64,000 nt of DNA, taken from assembly GCF_004569505.1 (NCBI RefSeq), contig NZ_SPPK01000002.1, forward strand, positions 930,001 through 994,000. Reading direction: 5' to 3'. The translations under genes and the position numbers were made by a program. Under the pieces are notes generated by a model, which saw nothing but the letters and a program-made list of their open reading frames with translations, did no database searches and was not told where the DNA came from. Positions 15,951 to 25,404 of this stretch are shown here, piece after piece; position 1 is the stretch's first letter; each line of letters starts with the position of its first letter. Source of the stretch: Dysgonomonas mossii (GTDB lineage Bacteria > Bacteroidota > Bacteroidia > Bacteroidales > Dysgonomonadaceae).

Positions 15951-16718
15951 TCAGAAACCTCTTCCGGCGCCACCGCCTCCGAAGCTTCCGCCTCCACCAC
16001 CACCAAAACCACCTCCGCTACTCCAGCCACCTCCCGATCGTCCGCTTCCCCAGCCACCATAGTAGCCACCGCCTCCACGGTTGCGTCCTCCCGAAGATGG
16101 ACCTCCCTTATTGTTTCGGTACGAAATATACAAGATAAAGAGGATGAATAATATGATAAAGATTTGTCCGACAAGAGAACCTTTATCTCCGTTATCTTCA
16201 TCAGCTTGGAACTCTCCCGATAGATATTTTATTATGGCTCCGATAGCTCCTTTGGTTGCATTATAGTAATCTCCATTCTGAAGGTAAGGGATCATGTATT
16301 GGTCGATGATGCGCCCTACACGTCCATCGGTTAGTATATGCTCTACCCCATATCCTGTGGCGATAAATACTCTACCTCTTTCATTACCTATTCGAGGCTT
16401 GATAAGTATAAGCACCCCATTGTTTTTGTCTTTTTGTCCGATTCCCCATTTTTGTCCCAATCGGGCTGCATAATCAGAGATGTCGTAACCTTTTAGATCA
16501 TCTACAGTAACCACATAAATTTGAGTTGAAGTAGAATCGTTATAGGCGAGGAGTATCCTTTCCAAGTCTTCTCTCTGTTCACTCGTAAATGTATTACTGA
16601 AATCGTTTACCAGTCTGGGTGAAGGACTGGTGATGGGGTTTGGTAAATCATCGTCTTGTGCCAGTAGTAATACCGGCACAAGCAATAATAGGAACAATAT
16701 CTTATATGTATATTTCAA
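15951..16718 (-). CDS. TPM domain protein (YgcG family)
   Basis: This 255-residue protein has a signal peptide ('ILFLLLLVPVLLLAQ'), a periplasmic TPM domain (about residues 35-165, with 'VNDFSNTFTSEQREDLERIL', 'IYVVTVDDLKGYD' and 'GYGVEHILTDGRVGRIID'), one membrane segment near 185-203 and a Gly/Ser-rich tail with repeated GGGG runs. The tail would face the cytoplasm. TPM proteins are typically paired with LemA, as here (LemA gene 14 bp upstream), and the family has been linked to photosystem II repair in plants. The bacterial role is unknown. Confidence 0.88.
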   Translation of the reverse strand: MKYTYKILFLLLLVPVLLLAQDDDLPNPITSPSPRLVNDFSNTFTSEQREDLERILLAYNDSTSTQIYVVTVDDLKGYDISDYAARLGQKWGIGQKDKNNGVLILIKPRIGNERGRVFIATGYGVEHILTDGRVGRIIDQYMIPYLQNGDYYNATKGAIGAIIKYLSGEFQADEDNGDKGSLVGQIFIILFILFILYISYRNNKGGPSSGGRNRGGGGYYGGWGSGRSGGGWSSGGGFGGGGGGSFGGGGAGRGF

Positions 16719-16732
16719 GTCTTTATATACTG

Positions 16733-17341
16733 TTATTTAGAGAAATCTACTTTTGGAGGAGTTTGTGCAGTTTGATCTGCTTCGAAATAAGCTTTCTTTT
16801 GGAAGCCGAAAAGTCCTGCAAATATATTTTTAGGAAACATACGGATAGTTGTATTATACTCCTTTACTCTTTCATTAAATTTATTTCTTTCTGTAGAGAT
16901 ACGGTTTTCTGTGCCTGTGAGTTCATCTTGAAGCTGTATGAAATTTGTATTCGCTTTCAGATCTGGATAATTTTCAGTAATCATCATTAATCGTCCCAAA
17001 GCAGAACCTAGTTGTCCTTGAGCTTCCTGATATTTTTTTATATTTTCTTCTGTCAACTGATCTGCATTTACTTGCATCTGTGTGGCCTTAGCACGAGCTT
17101 CCACTACCTCTGTCAGTGTCTGTTGTTCGTGTGTAGCATACCCTTTCACTGTTGCCACAAGGTTTGGTATAAGATCGGCACGACGTTGATATGCGTTTTG
17201 TACCTGAGCCCATTGAGAAGAGGCACTTTCAGATTTTGCTACTAAACTGTTATAGGAGGAGCTACCCCATACAAGTCCAATCAAGCCAAATATCACAACA
17301 GCTATTGCAATAACAATAATAATAACTGTACTTTTTTTCAT
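16733..17341 (-). CDS. lemA: LemA family protein
   Basis: This 202-residue LemA protein has one N-terminal membrane segment (residues 5-25) and a helical periplasmic domain. The hallmark 'YQRRADLIPNLVATVKGYATHEQQTLTEVVEARAKA' and the distal 'YNTTIRMFPKNIFAGLFGFQKKAYFEA' are both present. LemA function is unresolved; it is conserved next to TPM/YgcG proteins. It is followed by the TPM gene after 14 bp and preceded by the DUF4625 gene after 53 bp on the same strand. Confidence 0.93.
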   Translation of the reverse strand: MKKSTVIIIVIAIAVVIFGLIGLVWGSSSYNSLVAKSESASSQWAQVQNAYQRRADLIPNLVATVKGYATHEQQTLTEVVEARAKATQMQVNADQLTEENIKKYQEAQGQLGSALGRLMMITENYPDLKANTNFIQLQDELTGTENRISTERNKFNERVKEYNTTIRMFPKNIFAGLFGFQKKAYFEADQTAQTPPKVDFSK

Positions 17342-17394
17342 TGTGAGTGTATTTTAGTGTTTAAATATTTTACTTTGATTATAAAACAAACAGA

Positions 17395-17967
17395 TTATAT
17401 ATTTTGTTTCTTCCTGATTGAAAGTATTGAGTCTCTGGAAAGAAGCAAAACCTTATAGTAAGAAGAGTCTGTTTTGTTTGCTATATTTCCATATGCAATT
17501 TGTATCTCATGTTCACCTTGTTTCATATATATAGTGTCTTTATTAAGAACATAATAAGGAATCGAAAACAAAGAATTGCGAATAATTATTGTGTCTGTCA
17601 CCTTATGTCTTTTTGTACTGAAAATATCTTCTCCAAGAGCCCAAAGTTTATATGGTTCGCCTGCTTGACTATTTATTTCCATCTTCACTCTATAACTTGA
17701 TAAACCAATGTTGTCTCTAAAACGGGCATTCAGGTAGAGTGTTTTGCCTATAATTAATGTGTCAATATGCGATGGACCTCTTTTAGTAGAATCATTCAAA
17801 ACTATGACTTCTCCATCCTGAAGGTGTAATGTATCATTGGCGTTGAATCTGACGTCGGAAACTGTCGGTTTTCCAGCTCCTTCATAGTTATCAACTTTAG
17901 CACATGAAGAAAACCATACGGCAGGAACTACAAGTACAATTATCAATGTTATACACAAATTTCTCAT
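17395..17967 (-). CDS. DUF4625-like lipoprotein
   Basis: This 190-residue lipoprotein has lipobox FSSC near residue 21, then a domain with 'LYLNARFRDNIGLSSYRVKMEIN' that resembles DUF4625, an immunoglobulin-like fold seen in Bacteroidota surface lipoproteins. It is divergent from a His/Cys-rich small protein and a TonB receptor (18182-21090). That placement is suggestive of a shared uptake function, perhaps metal binding. The link is inferred from position only. It may also lead into the lemA unit downstream. Confidence 0.72.
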   Translation of the reverse strand: MRNLCITLIIVLVVPAVWFSSCAKVDNYEGAGKPTVSDVRFNANDTLHLQDGEVIVLNDSTKRGPSHIDTLIIGKTLYLNARFRDNIGLSSYRVKMEINSQAGEPYKLWALGEDIFSTKRHKVTDTIIIRNSLFSIPYYVLNKDTIYMKQGEHEIQIAYGNIANKTDSSYYKVLLLSRDSILSIRKKQNI

Positions 17968-17993
17968 TCGTTCTATTATTAAGTTTTCAGATA

Positions 17994-18001
17994 CAAATGT
18001 A
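17994..18001 (-). promoter_or_regulatory. -7 box of DUF4625 gene
   Basis: TACATTTG on the minus strand matches TAnnTTTG, 27 bp before the start. Confidence 0.55.
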
Positions 18002-18123
18002 CATGATAAATATTAAATTATTCTATTTATAAGATATCTCTCTGATCTTTTTATTGGTAGAATATCAATATAATGCAGATCTTTTTACCAAATAAAAGTT
18101 AACTCTCTTATTTAAAATAAAAG

Positions 18124-18164
18124 GACGAGTAATAGTTTAATTTATAATACTACTTTTGCTCGTC
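18124..18164. promoter_or_regulatory. Inverted repeat flanking the promoter at 18151
   Basis: GACGAG (18124-18129) and CTCGTC (18159-18164) are reverse complements that bracket the -7 box TACTTTTG (18151-18158). The right arm lies just past the -7 box, a place where a repressor would block transcription. Confidence 0.4.
18151..18158 (+). promoter_or_regulatory. -7 box of small His/Cys protein gene
   Basis: TACTTTTG matches TAnnTTTG, 23 bp before the start codon at 18182. Confidence 0.5.
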
Positions 18165-18181
18165 ACAAGGAATCGAGTTAG

Positions 18182-18520
18182 ATGATATCCCATCGGAAAA
18201 TAGCAATTGTGTTTGTAAGTATTTTCGTCAGTATGATACTGATGAAGCCTTTTCACTTTATATTTACAGACCATAGCCACTATTGTGCAGAGACCTCATG
18301 CTCATCGCAACAGGAATTATCCGACCAACATCATGATTGTAGTATCTGCCTTTTTTCTTTTTTCAATTTTACTCTTCAGAAGTTTGGAAATATCAGGCAG
18401 CTAATTACTGTTTATGTAACAACGTTTATTATTTCAGATCGGGTTATATTCTTACCCCAACTCATCTCCGATATATCCACACGTGGTCCTCCTGCCTATA
18501 TTTCTTCATATACAAACTAA
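18182..18520 (+). CDS. Small membrane protein with His/Cys-rich loop
   Basis: This 112-residue protein has an N-terminal hydrophobic segment (residues 7-26), then a loop rich in His and Cys ('DHSHYCAETSCSSQQ', 'DQHHDCSICLF'), which could bind a soft metal such as Cu or Zn. It resembles small proteins found directly upstream of TonB receptor genes in Bacteroidota, but I do not know a named family with certainty. It lies 155 bp before the TonB receptor gene in the same direction and has its own promoter. A metal-sensing or metal-chaperone role is inference. Confidence 0.65.
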   Translation: MISHRKIAIVFVSIFVSMILMKPFHFIFTDHSHYCAETSCSSQQELSDQHHDCSICLFSFFNFTLQKFGNIRQLITVYVTTFIISDRVIFLPQLISDISTRGPPAYISSYTN

Positions 18521-18675
18521 TTTCTTATTTGAGTGTTCTTTAGCTTAGAACATTATTCTCCTATTTGGTAAAGCCTGATACGAAGATCAATTTTATATTA
18601 TATATTTATTAACTCTATATAACTGTTTATCTCTATTGTGTATACAAGATAAATAGTTCCTATTCGTATATAATT

Positions 18676-21090
18676 ATGAGAACAATATATACATTCATTC
18701 TTTTCCTTTTTACTGTTACTTCTATATTCGCAAATGTCCCTATAGATAGTAGGACATTAGCAGGGAAGGTAACTGACGGTATCGATGGCGCTCCACTTAT
18801 CGGAGTTAGCATCTACCTTCCCGAACTGAAAAAGGGAGCAATCAGTGATGAAAACGGAAATTATAGTATAGCTAATCTGCCGGCTATAAAAACAACTATA
18901 CAGGTCAATTATGTCGGACATCAAACAATTGTTGAAACTGTTGACCTTAAAAATACTTCTACTCTTGATTTTGTAATGAAAGAATCGAATGCGGAGATTA
19001 ACGAAGTGGTCATCACAGCTCTTACTGGGAACTCGCTAATAAAACGCACACCCTCACCGATATCGTATATCTCTAAAAAAGAGCTTATGCAACAATCCTC
19101 TTCGAATATTATAGATGCTATAGCGAAACAGCCCGGCATAGCTCAGATAACCACAGGAAATGGGATATCAAAGCCCGTTGTAAGAGGACTAGGGTACAAC
19201 CGAGTTGTGGTTGTCAATGACGGTATTCGTCAAGAGGGGCAACAGTGGGGAGACGAACATGGTATAGAGATAGATGCACAAAGCGTGAACTCTGTTGAAA
19301 TACTGAAAGGTCCTGCCAGTTTGATTTACGGTTCTGATGCTTTGGCGGGAGTTATTAATTTCTTACCCGAACCTATCCTGCCCGAGGGAACAATAAAAGC
19401 CAATCTGATGAGTGAGTATCAGACTAATAATGGACTGTTCAACTATTCGGTAAATGCAGCGGGCAATAATAGCGGGTTCGTATGGAACTGGCGTTATAGT
19501 GATAAAATGGCTCATTCGTATAAAAATAAGTACGATGGCTATGTCTATAATTCAGGATTTAGAGAACGGGCTGTGTCCGGGCTGCTTGGTATTAACCGAA
19601 GCTGGGGCTATTCGCATCTTAGCCTGGATTATTATCACTTGACCCCCGGAATAGTAGAAGGTGAGCGAGACGAAGCAACCGGAAGATTCCTGAAACCAGC
19701 TATTATAAACGGAGAAGAAACTGAAGTTGTGGCATCTGATAGTGATAGCAAATCATACGGAAAGCAGATGCCTTATCAGCAGATATATCACTACAAAGCA
19801 GTACTGAATAATAGTATTATAGTGGGAGAGGGGAATCTGAAAACAATTATTGGTTATCAACAAAACAAGAGGCAGGAGTTTGAAGAAATTGCAGAACCTG
19901 ATACTTACGGTTTGTATTTTCAACTTCATACAGTAAACTATGACATTCGCTATACGCTGCCTGATATCGCGGGTTATAAATTTGTAGCAGGCATAAACGG
20001 TATGTATCAACGATCGTTAAACAAAGGATCGGAGTTTCTGATACCTGAGTATAACCTGTTTGATATAGGAGCTTTTGCATTGGTAAGCAAAAATATCGGA
20101 GCTCTTGATATTAGCGGCGGATTACGTATCGATCGCCGCTATAATAAGGCTAAAGAATTGTTCTTGAATGAACAAGAAGAGGCTGTTACCCCATCAAGCC
20201 CCGATGCTGAAGAAAAGTTTCATGCCTTTTCCCGAAACTTTACCGGTGTTAGTGCCAGTTTAGGATTGACTTATCAGTTTTCGGACGAATGGAATACAAA
20301 GTTGAATGTATCACATGGATTTCGTGCTCCAAATATGAGTGAGCTTGCATCTAATGGTGCTCACGAAGGTACAATTCGCTATGAGAAAGGAAACAGTGAC
20401 CTAAAGGCCGAAAATAGCTGGCAGGCTGACTGGGGGCTAGGTTACTCCTCTCCGCTTATTTCGGGAGAGCTGTCTCTGTTTGCCAATAGGATAAATAACT
20501 ATATCTTTTCTCATAAATTATTGGACACTAATGGGGAAGACTTGCTTACCGATGGCTATAAGACATATCAGTTTGTATCAGGTGATGCTCGTATTATGGG
20601 TGGTGAAATCAGTGTTGATATACACCCTGTGGAGCAACTGCATTTTCAGAACTCATTTTCGTATGTAAGTTCCGTACAGCTAAACCAGCCTGATTCTACA
20701 AAGTATCTTCCGTTTACACCGGCTCCTAAGCTTATATCTGATATTCGTTACGATCTGATACGTCACGGTAAGAAGTTACTTAACAATACCTATATCTCTT
20801 TTGGTGTAGAAAGCAACTTGAAGCAGAGTAAAGTTTATTCAGCTTTTAGAACTGAGACACCGACACCAGCTTATACCCTTTTCAACGCTTCGATAGGTAC
20901 CGACTTTGTCCACAAGGGGAAAACGATAGCTTCACTTTTCTTCGCTGTGAATAATCTGACAGATAAAGCTTATCAGAACCATTTGAGCAGATTGAAGTAT
21001 GCCGATGAAAATCCTGTGACAGGCAGGCAAGGGGTGTATAACATGGGGCGAAATTTCAGCTTGAAACTTCTGATCCCTTTGTCTTTCTGA
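18676..21090 (+). CDS. TonB-dependent receptor with carboxypeptidase-like N-domain
   Basis: This 804-residue outer-membrane receptor has a signal peptide (to about residue 20), a carboxypeptidase regulatory-like beta-sandwich (about 26-110, 'LAGKVTDGIDGAPLIGVSIYLPE'), a plug domain (about 115-230, 'KPVVRGLGYNRVVVVNDGIRQEGQQWGDEHG', 'VEILKGPASLIYGSDALAGVIN') and a 22-strand-type barrel ending in Phe. It imports a scarce ligand with TonB energy. No SusD partner follows, so a siderophore, metal or metal complex is more likely than a glycan. The neighbouring His/Cys-rich protein points to a metal, but this is not proven. Confidence 0.9.
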   Translation: MRTIYTFILFLFTVTSIFANVPIDSRTLAGKVTDGIDGAPLIGVSIYLPELKKGAISDENGNYSIANLPAIKTTIQVNYVGHQTIVETVDLKNTSTLDFVMKESNAEINEVVITALTGNSLIKRTPSPISYISKKELMQQSSSNIIDAIAKQPGIAQITTGNGISKPVVRGLGYNRVVVVNDGIRQEGQQWGDEHGIEIDAQSVNSVEILKGPASLIYGSDALAGVINFLPEPILPEGTIKANLMSEYQTNNGLFNYSVNAAGNNSGFVWNWRYSDKMAHSYKNKYDGYVYNSGFRERAVSGLLGINRSWGYSHLSLDYYHLTPGIVEGERDEATGRFLKPAIINGEETEVVASDSDSKSYGKQMPYQQIYHYKAVLNNSIIVGEGNLKTIIGYQQNKRQEFEEIAEPDTYGLYFQLHTVNYDIRYTLPDIAGYKFVAGINGMYQRSLNKGSEFLIPEYNLFDIGAFALVSKNIGALDISGGLRIDRRYNKAKELFLNEQEEAVTPSSPDAEEKFHAFSRNFTGVSASLGLTYQFSDEWNTKLNVSHGFRAPNMSELASNGAHEGTIRYEKGNSDLKAENSWQADWGLGYSSPLISGELSLFANRINNYIFSHKLLDTNGEDLLTDGYKTYQFVSGDARIMGGEISVDIHPVEQLHFQNSFSYVSSVQLNQPDSTKYLPFTPAPKLISDIRYDLIRHGKKLLNNTYISFGVESNLKQSKVYSAFRTETPTPAYTLFNASIGTDFVHKGKTIASLFFAVNNLTDKAYQNHLSRLKYADENPVTGRQGVYNMGRNFSLKLLIPLSF

Positions 21091-21121
21091 ACAGATAGGC
21101 TATAACTCCAATTTATAAAGA

Positions 21122-21161
21122 AGGCAGCTCGAGTGATATTTATTATCATCGGGCTGCTTTT
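21122..21161 (+). terminator. Terminator of the TonB receptor gene
   Basis: The arms around GCAGCTCGAGTGATA and TATCATCGGGCTGC pair with one bulge and a G-U pair, followed by TTTTA on the plus strand. Confidence 0.7.
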
Positions 21162-21203
21162 ATTATACACTTCGAATAATTCTGATCTATACATTCTTTA
21201 ATG

Positions 21204-21224
21204 AAAAAGGTGACAAAAGTGACA
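21204..21224. repeat. GTGACA direct-repeat element, copy 1
   Basis: The sequence AAAAGGTGACAAAAGTGACA contains GTGACA twice with a 9-bp period. Nineteen of the same twenty bases recur at 43961-43980. Confidence 0.5.
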
Positions 21225-21338
21225 GTTATTTTACTCTTTTTATTTGTAACTTTTCTGTTTCTTTTTTCTCTATTGGTTTGTATATAGATAAATAATAAAA
21301 TTAATTATAGTTGATTGTTATCTAGTGATTCAACAAAA

Positions 21339-21363
21339 AGAGGCTACTAAAACAGTAGCCTCT
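21339..21363 (-). terminator. Terminator of the GH3/phosphatase operon
   Basis: Ten-base arms AGAGGCTACT / AGTAGCCTCT with a five-base loop are followed on the minus strand by a TTTTTG run. Confidence 0.8.
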
Positions 21364-21445
21364 CTCCGTAATAAATATTTAATTTTATTTAGTTACACAT
21401 TTGTATTATTGTCTTTTTACCGAACGTGTACCCAATTCTTCGAAC

Positions 21446-22225
21446 TTACTTCTTATCACTAGGCTTTACCTTACCTGCTTTTTGAAGAGTTGCAAATTCA
21501 TCTTTCGCTTTTTTAAGTTGTGCCATAAATGCATCATTCGCATGTAAGCGTGCTACAACTGCACTCGATACTAATCTGGCAGCATCAACATCACTCTGGA
21601 AATGGTATCCACAGATAACTCTGCTTTGTCCCATTTCATATCCACGTTTCAAAATTTCATTTTGTCTATCAACATTTATCTCAGCCAAAACAAGTGCCGT
21701 TGCCCAACCGATTGCTGTATGACCTGATGGATATGAACCATTGGTTGACAGTGCGTGTTGATGTTCGGGTAGGCAAGTTTGTTCATTGTAAAAACTGAAA
21801 GGACGAACCCTCATATAATGCACCTTAGCATGACGGGTAGCCAAGTCTCCGGCATCCTCACGCATATTGATAATTAGTTTGTATATTTCAGGGGTCTGTT
21901 CTTGGGTGATTTCAATTCCAAAAGCCTCAGAAAAAGCCAATGGTACACCATTGCCTCCTATCTGTGCGTCACTCACAGCCTGTTCTCCTCTAGGGGTATT
22001 TCTTTGCAGTTTTCCCCAGTCATGTTGAGCTTTATCGTATAAGAAAAGAATGCTATTGGCTTCGGGTGGAGGAGGTAAGAGTTCCAGACTATTTGCGACT
22101 TCCGATTCTTCCAAGTAATATAAATCAGGGTTTGTTCTCTTATCTCTTATCTTTTTGTCTTGCGCAAATATATTCAGCGAAATTAAAGAACAAACTAAAA
22201 TGGCTAATGTAATTCTTGTTTTCAT
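21446..22225 (-). CDS. Secreted PAP2-type class A acid phosphatase
   Basis: This 259-residue protein has a signal peptide ('[16 protein letters not shown]') and the full class A nonspecific acid phosphatase signature. It has KVHYMRVRP (K-X6-RP), PSGH, and [12 protein letters not shown] (SR-X5-H-X3-D), the vanadate-dependent haloperoxidase-like active site. It would hydrolyse phosphomonoesters in the periplasm through a phosphohistidine. It is the last gene of the unit GH3 - histidine phosphatase - TonB receptor - PAP2 (19 bp after the receptor stop) and ends at a strong terminator. A second phosphatase in the same unit suggests a phosphorylated substrate. Confidence 0.92.
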   Translation of the reverse strand: MKTRITLAILVCSLISLNIFAQDKKIRDKRTNPDLYYLEESEVANSLELLPPPPEANSILFLYDKAQHDWGKLQRNTPRGEQAVSDAQIGGNGVPLAFSEAFGIEITQEQTPEIYKLIINMREDAGDLATRHAKVHYMRVRPFSFYNEQTCLPEHQHALSTNGSYPSGHTAIGWATALVLAEINVDRQNEILKRGYEMGQSRVICGYHFQSDVDAARLVSSAVVARLHANDAFMAQLKKAKDEFATLQKAGKVKPSDKK

Positions 22226-22244
22226 AACTTTATAATTTAACTAG

Positions 22245-24518
22245 TTAGAACTTATACTTCACTCCAAATTCGGCTGTAAAAGGACGGATGTATGTACCCG
22301 ACATTACAGTACCTTCTTTACTCTTCACATCTGCATCGGTAACGATCAGGTCTGCATCAGGAATAGAGCCCGAAACACCACGTTGATTCAGCAAGTTTAC
22401 GAAAGTAGCACTTACATCAAAGTTTTTAGAGACTTTGTAATTTACACCTGCAAATGTCTCCCAACGTCCATCAAAGTATAGTGTATTTGGTTTGTTGAAA
22501 TACTGCTTGCTAAAGTATCTTGCACTAGCCCAAACTCTTAAATCTTTCCAAGTATAACTAGGATCTATCTCTATTAATACCTTTGGAACTCCGGTCACTG
22601 TCTTATCTCCAAAATCGTAAGAAGAGACTGTTCCATCGGAGAATTTAAGGTCTCCGTTGAAGTTTTTATATTTTGGTTGTTGCAATGTCAATAGAAAATG
22701 TAAATTGAAGCTTTTCGCAGGAGTAAATAATACATCCGTAGTCCATCCTAATGTCTGTACATCGTATTGTGTCATCGCTCTTTCAACATCGGAGCTATTA
22801 TTCGGATTTGAGAAATTCACAGTGGTACGGTAATTATTCCTGTTGATGTATGTTGCCTTTGATACTAAGCTAACAAACTTGTGATTGTAAAATACTCCTA
22901 TTGCCGCCTCAGGAACTTTTGAAATTTCTAACTGAGGGTCTTTACCCGATGAATATTTGTTCAAGTGGGCTCCATCTTCATTGTAAACAGCTTCTCCTAG
23001 CAAACCAAATTTGTCTGTCAACTTGATTACAGCATTTACCATTACAGCCTTTGTCAACCAATCGTGTTTAATATCTGATTTCGGTGCATCACCAATCAAA
23101 CGTATGTTACCATTTTGATCTTTTCTGTCGCCGCTTTTTATATAATTACCTCTTAAGTTGAAGTATTGCAGGCGAGCACCAAAGTCTAAAGTAACGACAT
23201 TCGATACATCCCATTTGTCTAAGAAGAACAGTGCGGTTTTGTTTTCGCTGCCATCATAGTACTCATAGTTTGCATTTAACCTCATATCTCCATTTGGATT
23301 TGTATTGGTGATTAGTTTTAGTTTCCTAGGATTAGGAGCTACTTCCTGATAATATTGAGATGATTCGGTCAGGAAATTATGAGTCTCAAAATACCACTGA
23401 TCAATACCAACAGACCATTTGTGGTTACCCGATTTTCTTCCTACTTCTACTGTACCCATTAATGTATTCATCGGAGTTCTTCTCGAAGCCAGATTCATTA
23501 CACTTTGTACATTTTCTCCGGCATAGGCACTTCCGTCATCTACATAATTTAACTTGCCGGAAAGGTTGGAAACATTCTCAACTCCTGTCATTACAGCAGT
23601 ATACATACCTGTTTTTGCATAACGATAACGCAGGATGTAGTCAATGTTTAGGCCATTTGAAAGTGTATTTTTACCGATAATATCTAAAGTATGTGAAGCT
23701 GTTCCATAATCTTTAACCGGATCTCTTTTTACAGCTTGCCCTGTGTAAGCATCTTTCAACGTAAGTACGCCGCTTTGTTCGATATAAGAGTCTCGACCTA
23801 ACCTAAAATTATCAAGTTCTGAGACCTTTCCATTTCTATCGAAGCGGAATGGACTATACTTATTGTTAATGTTGTCGATATTAGCATACTTGTAGAATGC
23901 AGTTATAGACCCTTTTATATTTTCTCCCTTGTACTCCTGCGTCAAAGCTGCCTTATACAACTGAGCCTTGTCGTTATAATATCTTGTAATACCTTTAGGT
24001 TTGAATGTACCCGGGTCGAAACTCCCGTATGCACCGACAGAGAATTTAAGTCCTTTTTGGTTTATAGGTCCGCTAAGATTAATATCTCCACGCATTAATC
24101 CGAAGTGGTTTGAATTCAACGAGCCTCTGCCCTGAAATTTATCAGTACCCAGATTGTTGAAAGTGCTTAACGATACGCCCACTTCTCCAACACGAACGGC
24201 AGTTTGTCCCAAGTCAAGCATTTTTCTTTTTGCAATTGACGCATCATTACGCCATGCTCGTGGTGGTAGTTCGGGCCAATAAAAGAATACAGTTGGTATA
24301 CCATTCTCTAACACTGTTGTACCTCCTGTACTAGCCGGTAATCCGATATTAACATCGCGCGGCCCGGTATTATTTGCGGCATTAAGCATCACATTGCGAT
24401 CGCCTTCTTTGACCTCGCCGGCAGCTTCTTTTTTCGATTTATTTTTTTCCTGAGCATTCATTCCTACACCTGTAAATGCAAGAAATAGAGCTAAGAAAAG
24501 ATATTTATTTGTCTTCAT
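22245..24518 (-). CDS. TonB-dependent receptor without carboxypeptidase-like domain
   Basis: This 757-residue outer-membrane receptor has a signal peptide (ends near 'GVGMNAQ'), a shortened N-terminal region with a divergent plug ('GPRDVNIGLPASTGGTTVLENGIPTVFFYWPELPP'; 'GRGSLNSNHFGLMRGDINLSG'), then a long barrel ending in a C-terminal Phe ('FGVKYKF'). No SusD gene accompanies it. It is placed between a histidine phosphatase and a PAP2 phosphatase in one unit, so it likely imports a phosphatase product or a phosphate-bearing ligand. The ligand is not known. Confidence 0.87.
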   Translation of the reverse strand: MKTNKYLFLALFLAFTGVGMNAQEKNKSKKEAAGEVKEGDRNVMLNAANNTGPRDVNIGLPASTGGTTVLENGIPTVFFYWPELPPRAWRNDASIAKRKMLDLGQTAVRVGEVGVSLSTFNNLGTDKFQGRGSLNSNHFGLMRGDINLSGPINQKGLKFSVGAYGSFDPGTFKPKGITRYYNDKAQLYKAALTQEYKGENIKGSITAFYKYANIDNINNKYSPFRFDRNGKVSELDNFRLGRDSYIEQSGVLTLKDAYTGQAVKRDPVKDYGTASHTLDIIGKNTLSNGLNIDYILRYRYAKTGMYTAVMTGVENVSNLSGKLNYVDDGSAYAGENVQSVMNLASRRTPMNTLMGTVEVGRKSGNHKWSVGIDQWYFETHNFLTESSQYYQEVAPNPRKLKLITNTNPNGDMRLNANYEYYDGSENKTALFFLDKWDVSNVVTLDFGARLQYFNLRGNYIKSGDRKDQNGNIRLIGDAPKSDIKHDWLTKAVMVNAVIKLTDKFGLLGEAVYNEDGAHLNKYSSGKDPQLEISKVPEAAIGVFYNHKFVSLVSKATYINRNNYRTTVNFSNPNNSSDVERAMTQYDVQTLGWTTDVLFTPAKSFNLHFLLTLQQPKYKNFNGDLKFSDGTVSSYDFGDKTVTGVPKVLIEIDPSYTWKDLRVWASARYFSKQYFNKPNTLYFDGRWETFAGVNYKVSKNFDVSATFVNLLNQRGVSGSIPDADLIVTDADVKSKEGTVMSGTYIRPFTAEFGVKYKF

Positions 24519-24550
24519 TCTGTTTGTTTTAGTGTTTCGATTTTTTTTTA

Positions 24551-25336
24551 CTAATTGGAGGCAGCTTTGCCCTTTTCTACATAACTCATATCACCTACCG
24601 ACTCTACAGTGAATTTACCATCTTTGTAGATTACCTTGCTTACAGATGCGTTTCCAAGGTGGGTAGGTTGGATAAATTTACCCGAGCTATCTAAGTCTGA
24701 TAGAAGTATCCCGATAAACATTCCATGAACGACAACTAATACATTCCCTCCGCCTAATTTTGCTTCTTTTTCTGCAATTGCTTTAAATGCAGCCTGCCCT
24801 CTCTTTTTTACGTCGTAATAGTTCTCAGCCATGCCCAATTCATCCAAATCTTTTAGTGCCTGCATGGCATTGATGTATACTTGGTTGTCGGTCTTCATTG
24901 CTTCAAAAAACTCTTTCATGTTGCGTAGTCCGATTCTAAGGGCAGCGTCTCCCCACATTTTCTCATCTGGTTTGCCCTCGTAACTACCAAAACAAGCTTC
25001 GCGCAATCCTTCATCTTCTTGTAAAAGAAGGTCTTTCTGCCCCTTTTTCTCTAAAACGATACGGGCTGTTTGACGGGCTCTACCCAAGTCGCTGGAGTAA
25101 GCCGCTTTCAGAGGAACGTCTTTCATTCCGATACCCAAATACTCGGCCACAGCTACTCCGGGTGGAGTCAGAGGGGTGTCTGCCCACCCTTGAGCCTGCA
25201 CTAAGGTGTTCAGTATAGTTTTACCATGTCTTGTTACATAAAAAGTAACAGTGTTATCTTTACTTGCATCTTGAGCAAACACGTATGGTGTTATGCATAG
25301 CAAGATAGCGGCAAAGAGAATTTTCAATTTGCTCAT
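24551..25336 (-). CDS. Secreted histidine phosphatase (branch 1)
   Basis: This 261-residue protein carries a signal peptide ('ILFAAILLCITPYVFAQ') and the histidine phosphatase fold. The catalytic TRHGKT is at residues 35-40 (His37), an acidic 'ACFGSYEGK' follows, and the second histidine is in VVVHG. It transfers phosphate from phosphomonoesters via phosphohistidine, here in the periplasm. It lies 32 bp before the TonB receptor gene and 68 bp after the GH3 gene. It differs from cytosolic phosphoglycerate mutases by its signal peptide. The substrate is unknown. Confidence 0.9.
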   Translation of the reverse strand: MSKLKILFAAILLCITPYVFAQDASKDNTVTFYVTRHGKTILNTLVQAQGWADTPLTPPGVAVAEYLGIGMKDVPLKAAYSSDLGRARQTARIVLEKKGQKDLLLQEDEGLREACFGSYEGKPDEKMWGDAALRIGLRNMKEFFEAMKTDNQVYINAMQALKDLDELGMAENYYDVKKRGQAAFKAIAEKEAKLGGGNVLVVVHGMFIGILLSDLDSSGKFIQPTHLGNASVSKVIYKDGKFTVESVGDMSYVEKGKAASN

Positions 25337-25404
25337 AAAATTTTAAAGGTTAAATAGGTTAATTAATGTGTATATTGAGGTGACTAATAGTTTCTGTGTC
25401 TGTA

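Larger units (their letters stand above)
21091..21445. other. Convergent intergenic region
   Basis: No gene is present. The stretch contains a plus-strand terminator (21122-21161), a GTGACA direct repeat (21204-21224) and the minus-strand terminator of the GH3 operon (21339-21363). Confidence 0.6.

Noticed and set aside
15833..16201. 122-codon Ala/Val/Glu-rich minus-strand frame
   Set aside because: It is a shifted reading of the Gly-rich tail of the TPM gene.
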